Origin: Trachipleistophora hominis
Lineage: Eukaryota; Microsporidia; Pleistophoridae
DNA length: 11,986 bases
NCBI GenBank assembly: GCA_000316135.1
Contig: JH993875.1
Coordinates: 24,834-36,819, forward strand
Reading direction: 5' to 3'
The notes beneath the pieces were generated by a model that made no database searches, was not told the DNA's origin, and saw nothing but the letters and a program-made list of their open reading frames with translations. A program made the position numbers and the translations under genes. This document shows positions 1-9,125 of the stretch, piece by piece. Numbering within the stretch: position 1 is the first letter of the stretch; the number at the start of each line of letters is the position of its first letter.

Positions 1-1952
1 CAAAGCATATTGAGTGTAGATAATTATTGTGTACAAACAACTTTTTGATGTTAAGGAAGCAATTTTATTTCTATTATTATGGTTTCTGCTTCTTGAAGAG
101 GACACTTTATTCAATGTTAACATTATTGAGTAATAATTGTCAGGCCGATACATGTTGCAACATAAGGAGTATTTATTTAAGTGATTAAATAGAGGAGGTT
201 GGTTCCGGGCAAACAGTTTTAATTAAACAATCAATAATAACACTTATCATTTTAACACGGTTCTAGTTTGTTGGTACCACAGCACTAAATTTAATTATTC
301 CATCTTTTGCATGTCCACTTAAAAGTTTTTGTAATCTTTGAAAAAAATTGGCACGATCAGATGATTTTTCGTTTGAGGTTAGTAAATCAAATTTTAGATC
401 ATTAGTTGCATTCACAACCGAACACCATAGTAAAAAATACAAATATGCTAAAGTTGCTTTTCGTAGCTGCTTGTTTTGGAGGTTGTATTTTTTTATATTA
501 ATGACTTATCTTAATTTCGCAAACTGAAGAGATGAATCAAATTGCATTGTTTGCTATTATGTTATATGGAATTTTCTAAAATTTGGATCAAACTGTTTTT
601 AATATTATACGAGAGCAAACCTGCTTTTTGATAACCACAAACACGACACTTATACCAACACAATATATTACTATACATTATAAAAATCTGTTATTCTTAA
701 ACTTGGATTAAAATTTTTGGAGGTTTGACTACACGTTCTCTCATGACTGATAAAATTTTTTTCGATTAATCGTTACACAATACATCAGAATTCGTTAAAT
801 TTGAAAGGAATATCAATGATAACGCCAGGTAAGTGTATTATCTAGTATACCACCACGTTAATGATCCATAAAAATTGACAAAAACATACTATGACACTCG
901 TATTTAACTAAATTTTATTCTGTTTATGAACACTGAGATGTGTGAGTGTATGTTTTCTGTAATGAACACCCTATGAACCAGTATTTAGAAGGTACGTTAA
1001 AACAGGAGCTAGGTGATATATGGTGTTTATTAAACGATTCTACAAACGAAGATATTGTACAAGAGGTAGCATAAAATTTATCGATGAAATATCGAATGCC
1101 AACTTTACAATACGTTTGATTATAGTATTTTTGCGAATATAAATATCTTATAAATCAATCCATAGTGTCTTTTAAACATAATTCGGACCTTTCGAATTCT
1201 CTCAGGTTTATTTCACGCTTAAAACATCATAAAATGTCATACAAATCAATAAAGTGCTATCGCAAGTTTAACAATAATGGACTACGATGTAGATACCTTA
1301 CAAACAAAGCTAGCCACATGAATAAACTAAAGGCTATGGTTATTAAATAGTATTTCTTACTTTATTTCACGAGCATATAATCAGTAAACAAATCTTGCCG
1401 TAATACCATCTCATAAATGAATGCGTACATTCTTTTTTTGGCAATCGAAATCTTTTAATGGGTTTTCCTACCTACTACACTTCGAAGCCATTAAAAACAC
1501 TATCGAAAAATGATAGATTGCTAAAACCGATCATGAAAAAGCACTCATCTCCGAAAATAATGCTGTTTAATACATTTTTGGTTTATACAACGAATGTACT
1601 TTTTAAAACGCAAGTTAATCGTAGTATAACACGTTGATACAGTTTAACAGTAACAATGTTAGAAATATTTGAGTTATTATTTGAACTTTAACTAGTTTGG
1701 AGCCTATTTATTCGCAGTAACATAGACTATGTAAAAAAAATGGTTCATATGTATTGAATAGAGTTACGATTTTCATAACATTATAATGGTCGTTTTCCAC
1801 ATTTAACGATATTTGTTATTGATAGAACCTTGAAGTGACAGGCTTATCTCTCAAATGTCATATTTGGTATCCTCAATTATTTTGATAGAATGTTAATAAG
1901 ATGACAGTCAGGATAACGACTAACCTATAAATAACGATGTGCAAACGAGCCT
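1..1952. other. AT-rich spacer without a convincing gene
   Basis: This stretch is strongly AT-rich with stops in every frame. The longest open frame, at 1165-1350, begins with GTG and has a biased, lysine- and asparagine-rich composition. A 33-residue ATG frame at 973-1074 reads like ordinary protein but is too short to support and overlaps a 40-residue frame at 1020-1142. A perfect 12-bp palindrome ATGTTGCAACAT lies at 152-163. A small GC-richer patch at about 195-213 contains GGTTCC but does not fold as a tRNA. The last 30 bases hold the putative core promoter of the hexokinase-like gene. Confidence 0.7.
1926..1933 (+). promoter_or_regulatory. TATA-like box of the hexokinase-like gene
   Basis: TATAAATA ends 19 bases before the ATG at 1953. 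This would give a very short or nearly absent 5' leader, which fits the short leaders known in microsporidia. An out-of-frame ATG at 1937 opens only a short reading frame and would be skipped if transcription begins downstream of it. The last bases before the start read AGCCT, a weak match to the C-rich start-proximal signal of microsporidian genes. Confidence 0.45.
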
Positions 1953-3287
1953 ATGCGTCTATTCGCCATTCTATTTTTTGCTGCCTGTTCCTTGGGCCTG
2001 CCTGATCTTGAAAGCGAGTTTCTTCACAGCGATGATATGTTAACAAATCTTTCTATTGATTACTGGCGCGAAATGATGGACAATTTTGCCGCAGGTGCGA
2101 ATCGCCAACATTTTCTAGATACGTATGTCAAGGTATCTGATCATAGTACGATCACCTACGACAAGGAGATGCTCGTTATTGATTTCGGTGGTTCATTCCT
2201 CAAGTGTGGAATATATGCTTTGGAAGGAAAAACAGTTAAACCAATACATCCAATCGAGCAATACCCGCTCCCGAAACGCTGGAGGAACTCGACTAAGCGA
2301 GCGGATTGTTTTGAGTGGATGGCCTTTCACATTGATTATTTTTTGAGGTCTAAGAATTATTGCAAAGCACTGCGAGCTGGGATGACATTCTCGCATCCTG
2401 TAAATCAGACATCAATTAGGAGTGGCACCATTCTTTCTCTAGGAAAAGATTTTCCGTTCAAGAATATCGATATCACCAAGGAAAACGATCCTGTAAAGCT
2501 GCTTAACAAAGAGCTGCAAAAGAGGAAGGTGCCTGTGGTTGTTGACGTTCTTCTTAACGATGCCACGGCCACCTTAGCAAGTATTTTGTTCACAGGGGAT
2601 AGACAGGAGACCTTTTCGATAGGCATTATTCTTGGTACAGGGACCAATGCCGCGTATGTCGATCATATTTTTTGCAAGAAACCACGTATAATCAATACAG
2701 AATGGGCAAGTTTTGATTCATTGAATCTAAACGTTACACCATGCGATGAACGAATTGAAGAGATGGTAAAAGAGGAAGGAAAAGTTTATAAGAGGCTCGA
2801 CTGCATGGTTGGTGGCTACCAGTTCGCAAATTTAATCAATATAATGTGTGAGAGGGAAAATATAACCAAGAGACTCAAGCTGGATGATATTTTGCGAATA
2901 GTTGAAGAATGTGAGACCAAAAGCTTTATTTCGGACCAAGAAATGTTTATTTGCAAGTGCTATGAAGTTTTAAAAAAGAGAAATGCACAAATATTGGTCA
3001 CCTTGGTATTGTCACTCATCAAGTCGCAAGCGGTACAACCATCAACAATGGTCGAAATAGCCATTAATGGTTCTCAATTTAGTAATCCAAAAGAGCTGCG
3101 GTTCTTTGAGGAGGAGCTGAAGAGACAGTGTGCGACATCACTTTATAAGTACGAGAACTTTAGGTTTATTCCTGCATTTGATGCGACACTGACAGGAACG
3201 CTCAAGGTGCTTGCGCTACAGCATAGTAAATCGGGCATTCTAGAGAAAGTTTTGAAATGTTTTTCTCGTCTCGTTAGTCATAATTAA
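1953..3287 (+). CDS. Secreted hexokinase-family protein (microsporidian type)
   Basis: The 444-residue product belongs to the eukaryotic hexokinase family, which phosphorylates glucose with ATP at the start of glycolysis. Residues 1-15 (MRLFAILFFAACSLG) form a signal peptide with probable cleavage near 15-16, and there is no ER-retention tail, so export is likely. Family motifs appear in order. IDFGGSFLKCG (76-86) is phosphate loop 1. FSHPVNQTS (146-154) and GKDF (164-167) form the sugar site. LNDATATL (201-208) carries the catalytic-base Asp D203. GTGTNA (228-233) is followed by NTEWASFD (248-255), with the sugar-contact Glu at E250. RLDCMVGG (281-288), INGSQF (371-376) and FDATLTGTLK (409-418) complete the fold. 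Several positions are unusual: Asp283 sits where human hexokinases have a glucose-contacting Glu, and the C-terminal ATP-side glycine motif is degenerate. Activity may therefore be altered. The ATG is the first in frame after the TATA-like box and begins the signal peptide. The gene converges with the zinc-finger gene 3.1 kb away. Family assignment is firm; secretion into the host is inferred from related proteins. Confidence 0.93.
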   Translation: MRLFAILFFAACSLGLPDLESEFLHSDDMLTNLSIDYWREMMDNFAAGANRQHFLDTYVKVSDHSTITYDKEMLVIDFGGSFLKCGIYALEGKTVKPIHPIEQYPLPKRWRNSTKRADCFEWMAFHIDYFLRSKNYCKALRAGMTFSHPVNQTSIRSGTILSLGKDFPFKNIDITKENDPVKLLNKELQKRKVPVVVDVLLNDATATLASILFTGDRQETFSIGIILGTGTNAAYVDHIFCKKPRIINTEWASFDSLNLNVTPCDERIEEMVKEEGKVYKRLDCMVGGYQFANLINIMCERENITKRLKLDDILRIVEECETKSFISDQEMFICKCYEVLKKRNAQILVTLVLSLIKSQAVQPSTMVEIAINGSQFSNPKELRFFEEELKRQCATSLYKYENFRFIPAFDATLTGTLKVLALQHSKSGILEKVLKCFSRLVSHN

Positions 3288-4522
3288 ATGAAGTAGGTCG
3301 AGTTGTCGTTTTTTTGCAGAGTTCTCATAAATATCATTCCTGAACTGTAACAGGACGTGTTTTGATCCATTTTCTACGTAATGCGCCTTCTATGCACACT
3401 TTCCTAAAATATATTTAATTAATTGCTTTGACAATTCTATAAGTAATTGATCAACATTTTATATTTAGTGTATATACTGGTAAATAATACAAATTAATTA
3501 TGATTTTCGCTTGAAACTGTTGGTATATCATTGTGTGTTTCCATAAAGCATAAGTGGGTGGTTATAATCAATTCTATTAGACTATAAAAGTTTATGTGAA
3601 GTGCAGGAAACGACAATTAAGCAATTTTTAGAAGAATCTGATAAACTTTTGCCAATCAACACAAAATCATTCTTAGTCCACTAATGGCAACAGCGATTAA
3701 ATTTTAGAAACCTACGTATTTAAAATTTGATCCACATTCAATAATAAATAGTTATGTTATAACACCTTGCCAAAACGATATAATGAACGCGGTTCTTAAC
3801 ATATTTGCCACAATCTAGAGATTCTGCACATTTGATTGATAAATGAGCATTTACACACAAAAATTAGGATACATCCAGAACAGTAATAGATCTTTTTCGT
3901 ACGTCTTTTATTATTGGTATCGTATGGATCATCAATCAGCTGCTATTCCGTAAACTTCAACATATTTTTTATGCTACCTGAACAAGACTGAACTACGTTC
4001 TATATTCGAACTTCTCATAAAACAGCATTTTTGAATACAAAAGTTTTCTGATCAAAAAGTCGTTGATCATCATTCATATGTACTGAGGGGTGGGTATCAA
4101 TCGTAATGCGGCTAGGATCGTGCAAAAAAGGGAAAGCTACCAATTAAGGAGCAGGGCTGCATGTGATAGTTACGTGCATATATTAAATACAAAAAGTATA
4201 ATTGCTACGGATTGTATTGTGTCACTATCAAATTTTCGGATCGTAGCACGGCTTATCTGTTAGTTCATTTTTGGTAGAAAATTACATTGATAAAACCACG
4301 TTAGGACAATAATTTGCGAAATTTACTGCACATATTTTCCATAATAATCTTATTTACTATCCTTTAAGCCACAACTACCAAAATTACATCAGTCATTAAA
4401 TATGTCACATAGATTATCGTAAAAGAATGAGATCGAACTTTTTTAATTTAATAACGAGTAATTTTTAACATAAATCAAATACACACAATAGCATATCTTA
4501 TCAAAATACTTTATTATTTTAC

Positions 4523-4536
4523 ACGTGATATCACGT
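4523..4536. repeat. 14-bp perfect palindrome ACGTGATATCACGT
   Basis: The sequence equals its own reverse complement and contains an E-box-like CACGTG at its left flank. It is isolated in gene-free DNA, more than 1.2 kb from any gene found here. It could be a protein-binding site or chance; nothing nearby decides. Confidence 0.35.
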
Positions 4537-5973
4537 ATAGTATAACACAAAAGAGCACAAACCATTCTTTTATAACAAATATAATCTATTAAACCAAGAT
4601 TTACACGTACTTACGACGTTATTTCTTATCTGTCAGTATTGAATAGTTATTATGCAGCACAGTGCGATAGAAACACGTTGATATGCATACTAATTAAAAA
4701 TTGTCAGTGAAAATCATCCTGTCCACATTGTATTACCATTGTTTCTATATTTATCAATAAATCTTTTACAAAGTTTCCATATAGTGAATCACATCTGCTT
4801 TAAGAATTTCAACCTCCATTTCACATATATCACGCTTTTCAGGCTGTAAGGTTTTATATTTCTTAAATGCCATTTTTTTATCACGAACAGATTTTTGATA
4901 TAGTCATTCAATAATGTTGTTTTAAGACGTACTCAAAAAATTGCAAAAATTTACTATGATGCGCAAATTTAATGTCTTTGTAATGTAACAGGGCGACACT
5001 TTAATTTTATTAGTTTCTGTAATCTTTCATTCGTTTTTAAGCACTTGATTAATCTATTGTTGAGAATGTTAAATAAATCAACCTTTATTTTTTAGATTAT
5101 AATATAACATTAAGATGGTTGCCTCGTTTTACAATGATCAGCCATTTTTTCTGCCTCACTTCCATTTTTGATAGGAATTATTTTTAATTAATTTTGCACA
5201 ATTATGACATGTGTGATTAATATAGCAGTTTTGAAGCTTTTCAAGATTTACAGTACTTGTTCATATTTTTGTGAGAATATGTTTATATAACGATCCAATT
5301 ACTGAATACAATCAAATAGTTAAGGTTGTTCTATGTTATTGAGCAATATAAAAAACAAGTGTTTTGTATGAGGGGTATATTTTGCGGTGTTAAATACGTA
5401 ATTAATATAAAATTGTTTTATTCTTCCCTATCATGGTTTGCGACAACCTGCCAGAGATTTATTGATTTACATGCAGTGTGGTAAATGAATATAATTTAAT
5501 TTAAAAATAATAAAAATGATTTAAAGAAATTTTTTTCTTCTGTTGGTTAAGATTTTTTATTTTTGATGGTTACGTGTGGATGCATCAAATTATTTTTAAT
5601 GAAAAATTTTCAAATAATTTTGTAATTTGTCTTGAGTATGGAAGCAAGTTAAAAAACAAATTTAGTGATAAAGCCAAGGTTTTCGTACCTGCGTATTCCA
5701 ATTATACCAGTTTTGTAGATTTACATTTCACGTGTAAATACTTACTAAAAATTTTAAGTGTAAAAAAGCTATGTGATTAAGTTGGCGCCTAATTTGACAG
5801 CATATCAAGAGATGAATATTATACGTGTTTAGAATATTTATTTACTTATCATCATTTTGTTTGCAATTCATACCACCACTATGGTAAAAGGTAGATACCA
5901 TTTTAGTTAGGTCAAATTAAGTAAAACACTCCATAAATGTGTAAATATTTTTGCTCTCACGTGTTACTACACA

Positions 5974-5994
5974 GTCATAATTTGTAGTTATGAC
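5974..5994. repeat. Inverted repeat GTCATAA / TTATGAC
   Basis: Two perfect 7-base arms flank a 7-base loop, giving a small hairpin. It lies about 375 bases beyond the stop codon of the zinc-finger gene, within 90 bases of another palindrome (6043-6058) and a short GC-rich patch (CCGCGAGGCGAG near 6016-6027). Confidence 0.35.
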
Positions 5995-6042
5995 ATCAGA
6001 GTTACAGTAAATCTACCGCGAGGCGAGACTAAAAAAATGAAA

Positions 6043-6058
6043 AATTTTTGCAAAAATT
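6043..6058. repeat. 16-bp perfect palindrome AATTTTTGCAAAAATT
   Basis: The sequence is self-complementary over 16 bases and sits in the same small cluster as the inverted repeat at 5974-5994. In AT-rich DNA such palindromes can arise by chance, so a function is not claimed. Confidence 0.3.
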
Positions 6059-6368
6059 CGCGGCAGGCTTGCCCGTTAATCCAAAACAAATGATAACCTT
6101 CGTAGTTGAGACTGTATATATTACCTACACGTATATGAACAAGTATGCAATTAAATTTGCCCTTTAAAGCAAATATATAACAAAACAATAGTACAATGAT
6201 ATTAAAAAAGGAAATTAAAAATCCAAAAGTGTGGTTACACAATAAAATGCAAAAACACCACTTAAACAGTGATCATTTGTGTTTATATGCGTTTTAACGA
6301 TATAATTGGTACCTTTTCGTTGATTCGTCTCCTCCCATCTGTTACTTTTTGTGTACTGCAGACTCTCC

Positions 6369-6374
6369 TTTATT
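6369..6374 (-). terminator. AATAAA polyadenylation-like signal overlapping the stop codon
   Basis: On the minus strand AATAAA spans the TAA stop of the zinc-finger gene (6370-6372). Poly(A) signals at or inside the end of coding sequences are reported in compact microsporidian genomes, where 3' leaders are short. The motif is short and the DNA AT-rich, so chance is possible. Confidence 0.3.
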
Positions 6375-7296
6375 TTCGCGGATGCCTTTTCTTCATATGT
6401 GTAATCAAGCACTTCCTATAGATGTATGTAAAATCACAGTGATTGCATTTGTATTCCCGATCTGATTCGTGGATTGCCAAGTGCCAATTCTCTCTGTACA
6501 AGTTGTTGCATGTTCCATTTTCGGTCTTTTTTTCATATGCTGCAACATTGTGCGTGTTTATATCACGCCGGTGTATTTTCCACAGGAAGTATCTAAAAAG
6601 TTCTATTTCATATTTTGATATTCCGTTGAACGTGTAACTCTGCATCTCCCTGATAATGCTGAACTTTCTATCCTGATAGCCGTGCTTCAAGAGCATACTG
6701 TTTGTTCTGACACCTTTATCGGTGCTTACCAGGTTGGCGGATTCATTGCAATAAATATTTTCAACGGCAGAATCATCGCCTCTACAATCTGAGCCTGTGA
6801 CAGCGTTCCTAGGCACATCCACATCGTCACTGTGGTGTATTTCTTGAGAACTGTCTGATTTATCGTTGTTGTACGTCTCGTGTGTACCGTGCAAAACACC
6901 CGTTTGTTGTTTTACCGCATCCTGGATTACATCCGATTGGTCTCTCTGGCCAAAGTTTAAATTATTTTCGGTGCCTGTTTCATTATTATCGATCAATCCT
7001 CGATCAATAATATCATTTTGCTCGCTCCATCCATTGTTAACAACGTTCTCTTTGTCAATATCACGTTCTTCAGCCGCGCTAACACCACCAATATGACCAC
7101 CTGTGCTCCCGTGCTTCTTATTTCTCTTCGTCCCCGATACACCAGTTCTTACCACACTATAACTATCGCACATTACGTCCTGTGCACTAGTACGACCCGG
7201 CACATCGTCTGCTCGTAAACATTTTCCATCCATAAAATCATCCACAACACCATCACTTTCCCCATCTTCACACATTTTCCATTTATCATTCTTCAT
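6370..7296 (-). CDS. C2H2 zinc-finger protein, putative DNA-binding regulator
   Basis: The product has 308 residues. The end of the protein holds a classical C2H2 finger, C-X2-C-X12-H-X4-H, with C284, C287, H300 and H305. Just before it, WHLAIH followed by ESDREYKC has the spacing of a finger's second half plus the usual linker, but the paired cysteines are missing (only C263 is present), so an upstream finger has decayed. Residues 1-200 are hydrophilic, rich in Asp, Asn, Ser and Gly, and probably disordered. A basic patch TKRNKK (56-61) could be a nuclear localisation signal. Residues 210-245 (FSIIREMQSY to FLWKIHRR) look folded and helical. The ATG at 7296 is the first after an in-frame TAG eight codons upstream. 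A nuclear transcription-factor or RNA/DNA-binding role is inferred from the finger alone; the target is unknown. Its base composition is clearly more balanced than the flanks, which supports coding. I do not recognise a specific family. Confidence 0.8.
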   Translation of the reverse strand: MKNDKWKMCEDGESDGVVDDFMDGKCLRADDVPGRTSAQDVMCDSYSVVRTGVSGTKRNKKHGSTGGHIGGVSAAEERDIDKENVVNNGWSEQNDIIDRGLIDNNETGTENNLNFGQRDQSDVIQDAVKQQTGVLHGTHETYNNDKSDSSQEIHHSDDVDVPRNAVTGSDCRGDDSAVENIYCNESANLVSTDKGVRTNSMLLKHGYQDRKFSIIREMQSYTFNGISKYEIELFRYFLWKIHRRDINTHNVAAYEKKTENGTCNNLYRENWHLAIHESDREYKCNHCDFTYIYRKCLITHMKKRHPRK

Positions 7297-7955
7297 GCGG
7301 CTAAGTAAATCCTTCCTCTAATATTAAAAAATAAATCATAAAAAAAATCAATCCATAACATTTCCTTTTCCAGCCATATACAGTAAGTTATTATTGGTTA
7401 ACATGGTATTGAACGTTTTTGGTAATTGTATTCTATTACATCGTATATTTTTAGCACGAGTGTCAGCTCGTCATTGAGATGATATGAAGGTTCAAAGATA
7501 GAATATAATAATTGATAGCGTGTAAAATAGTCCTTAAAAAGTAAATAAATAGATTATTTATTTTGATATCGTGGCGTATAACTGGGTTATGTGTAGAATT
7601 GGTGCTTTCTGGAACGTTTCATTTTTTATTCAATTTTCCTCTTTTATCTTTTAATTTTCAAATCTTTTTCCTTCTTGATCATTGAGTGACAGATTATTTG
7701 GTTTTGGTGATAAGGAATAACAATCGGAAGAAAATGAGTGTACTAGGATGTTAGTAGATCAATAAATGTGCATTTGCGTATTAAAGGGGTGCTATGCCGC
7801 AGGCAGGTGCACCGCATCCGATATGTAAAAAATGTTTTTGTGTAACCTACACGCTGCTGCATATTATTACATGGCAGTGATACGCATTCGTACGCCGTTA
7901 AAGTACCTAATTTTCGTTAAAAAGTTTTATTTACTCATTACACCAACGCTCCTCC

Positions 7956-7973
7956 GGTTGGTTAAGACCAACC
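7956..7973. repeat. Inverted repeat GGTTGGT-TAAG-ACCAACC
   Basis: Perfect 7-bp GC-containing arms close a 4-base loop, a more stable hairpin than most in this AT-rich window. It lies in the divergent spacer, about 660 bases upstream of the zinc-finger start, in the GC-richer patch. It could be an operator-like site or part of a lost element. No tRNA or other structured RNA could be fitted around it. Confidence 0.45.
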
Positions 7974-8830
7974 AATTTCGTGCATCTACCACCCGCAAAA
8001 ATTTGCGTAGCTCAACCAATCATGAGAAGTAAGCGCACGACAACACATCATTGCGTATAAACTCATTGAGTAACAGCAACAGCACAGCATCACGTATAAA
8101 ATCGTTAAAAAACGCGTGTAATATATCGGCCCTTTACGTATTTCTGCCTTTATCTCTTTATAGAAGAACTTAGGTCTAAAAACGAAAAAACTACGATCAC
8201 GTTCTATGAAACGAGCCACGAAGCACTTACAATGAATTAGTCTAAACTTTGATAAAATTATTTTCTTAAAAAGTATTTTTATTTTCAATACTACACGTTT
8301 CTATTCCGTAAGATCTGCACTTTCCTGGTTCATTAAGACACTTCCCAATTTTTGATGCGATCTCCTCGCCATTTATGGTGCGTTTCAAACGGGATAATAG
8401 ATAGCAATGTTGTTGATTGACGTGCCGATGCAACAAAAATGCACACATCTAACCAGATATGACAGCGTTTAAGTATGCAATGCGTATCACCTCACCTACA
8501 TGTCCGAAGTACAATAAAATATTTGATTAAATTACTTTTCTGTCGTTCTACAGTGTCACATTGCGCCTATTTGCAAATATTATTAGTTTTGCTTTTTAGC
8601 ACGAGTATATTTTGATATGAGGTGCATCCGAGATGTGACAGGTTAGTGCGCATTCTATTCTGAACCGAATGTCAAAATACGTACCATGATTTACTATCGA
8701 TAATAAATGCCCCTCTGACAACACGTAAGTTATTAACAGGAACAGAGTAAGATCCTAAATCAAAATAAATGTTATGACAATCACCTTAACTCTAAAAAAC
8801 TACCTCATAAAAAATTTTACTATCAACCGT

Positions 8831-8954
8831 ATTAAGATCGTAAATCAGAACAATAAATGTGATGCAGTCAACCACATTAAGATCGTAAATCAGAACAATA
8901 AATGTGATGCAGTCAACCACATTAAGATCGTAAATCAGAACAACAAATGTGATG
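8831..8954 (+). repeat. 45-bp tandem repeat, 2.75 copies
   Basis: Units lie at 8831-8875, 8876-8920 and a partial 8921-8954. The first two are identical and the third has one change (T to C at 8943). Each unit contains ATTAAGATCGTAAATCAG, then AATAAATGTGATGC and TCAACCAC. Degenerate units precede it (about 8746-8785, and a 45-base stretch at 8786-8830 ending TCAACCGT). Traces follow it (GATGTCAACCATTCG at 8976-8990). Because 45 is a multiple of three, a 67-residue ATG frame (8774-8977, +) runs through it with a 15-residue period, and the opposite strand is also open. I treat the reading frames as by-products. Confidence 0.9.
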
Positions 8955-9125
8955 ATTATCGTACTTCTAAATTTTGATGTCAACCATTCGTGCTAATCCC
9001 ACTTTAAAAACGTATTATTAATACGCAGCCGTATTCATAGCCATACTCGTATTAAGAAACTCCTCCAAATTTTAGCAAAATTTTTATTCCCTACATCAAA
9101 CCATAAAATTTTCATATATACTCAA

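Larger units (their letters stand above)
3288..6369. other. 3.1 kb gene-free AT-rich spacer
   Basis: No frame here is convincing as a gene. The 68-residue frame at 5574-5780 starts with GTG, and the 84-residue minus-strand frame at 5988-6242 starts with TTG and has no usable ATG. The region contains one GC-richer islet (about 4083-4176) that contrasts with its surroundings and could be a non-coding RNA or a relic. It also holds three short perfect inverted repeats (4523-4536, 5974-5994, 6043-6058). It is the downstream flank of both neighbours, since the hexokinase-like gene and the zinc-finger gene converge on it. Confidence 0.7.

Noticed and set aside
973..1142. Two short ATG frames (33 and 40 residues) with ordinary-looking composition, overlapping in different frames and suggestive of a frameshifted relic.
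   Set aside because: They are too short to distinguish from chance, lack any motif and lie in very AT-rich DNA. No promoter-like signal is next to either.
1165..1350. 61-residue frame, +.
   Set aside because: It begins with GTG, is lysine/asparagine-rich as expected of AT-rich noise, and has no motif.
5574..5780. 68-residue frame, +.
   Set aside because: It starts with GTG and has AT-driven composition (Phe, Lys, Asn). There is no recognisable domain and no start signal.
5988..6242. 84-residue minus-strand frame with a hydrophobic N-terminal stretch.
   Set aside because: It needs a TTG start and has no usable ATG; the hydrophobicity follows from AT-rich codons.
6215..6412. 65-residue minus-strand frame overlapping the end of the zinc-finger gene.
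   Set aside because: It starts with GTG and is in the wrong frame over the coding region; it is a shadow plus random extension.
7449..7505. tRNA-like boxes (TAGCACGAGTG and GGTTCAAAG) with plausible spacing.
   Set aside because: The T-arm does not pair and no acceptor stem can be drawn.
7832..8032. 66-residue ATG frame, hydrophobic then basic.
   Set aside because: It crosses the GGTTGGT/ACCAACC hairpin and has no motif or start signal. It could be a relic, so it is mentioned only within the spacer.
7986..8288. 100-residue minus-strand frame with a cysteine run.
   Set aside because: It starts with TTG, and the Cys/Tyr/Met run reads from a simple CAGCAACAGCAC-like stretch. There is no domain.
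8266..8448. 60-residue minus-strand ATG frame.
   Set aside because: It is short, with no homology I can recognise. A stop immediately precedes the ATG, but nothing else supports it.
8831..8954. CRISPR-like array.
   Set aside because: Units are directly adjacent with no unique spacers, and the genome is eukaryotic.
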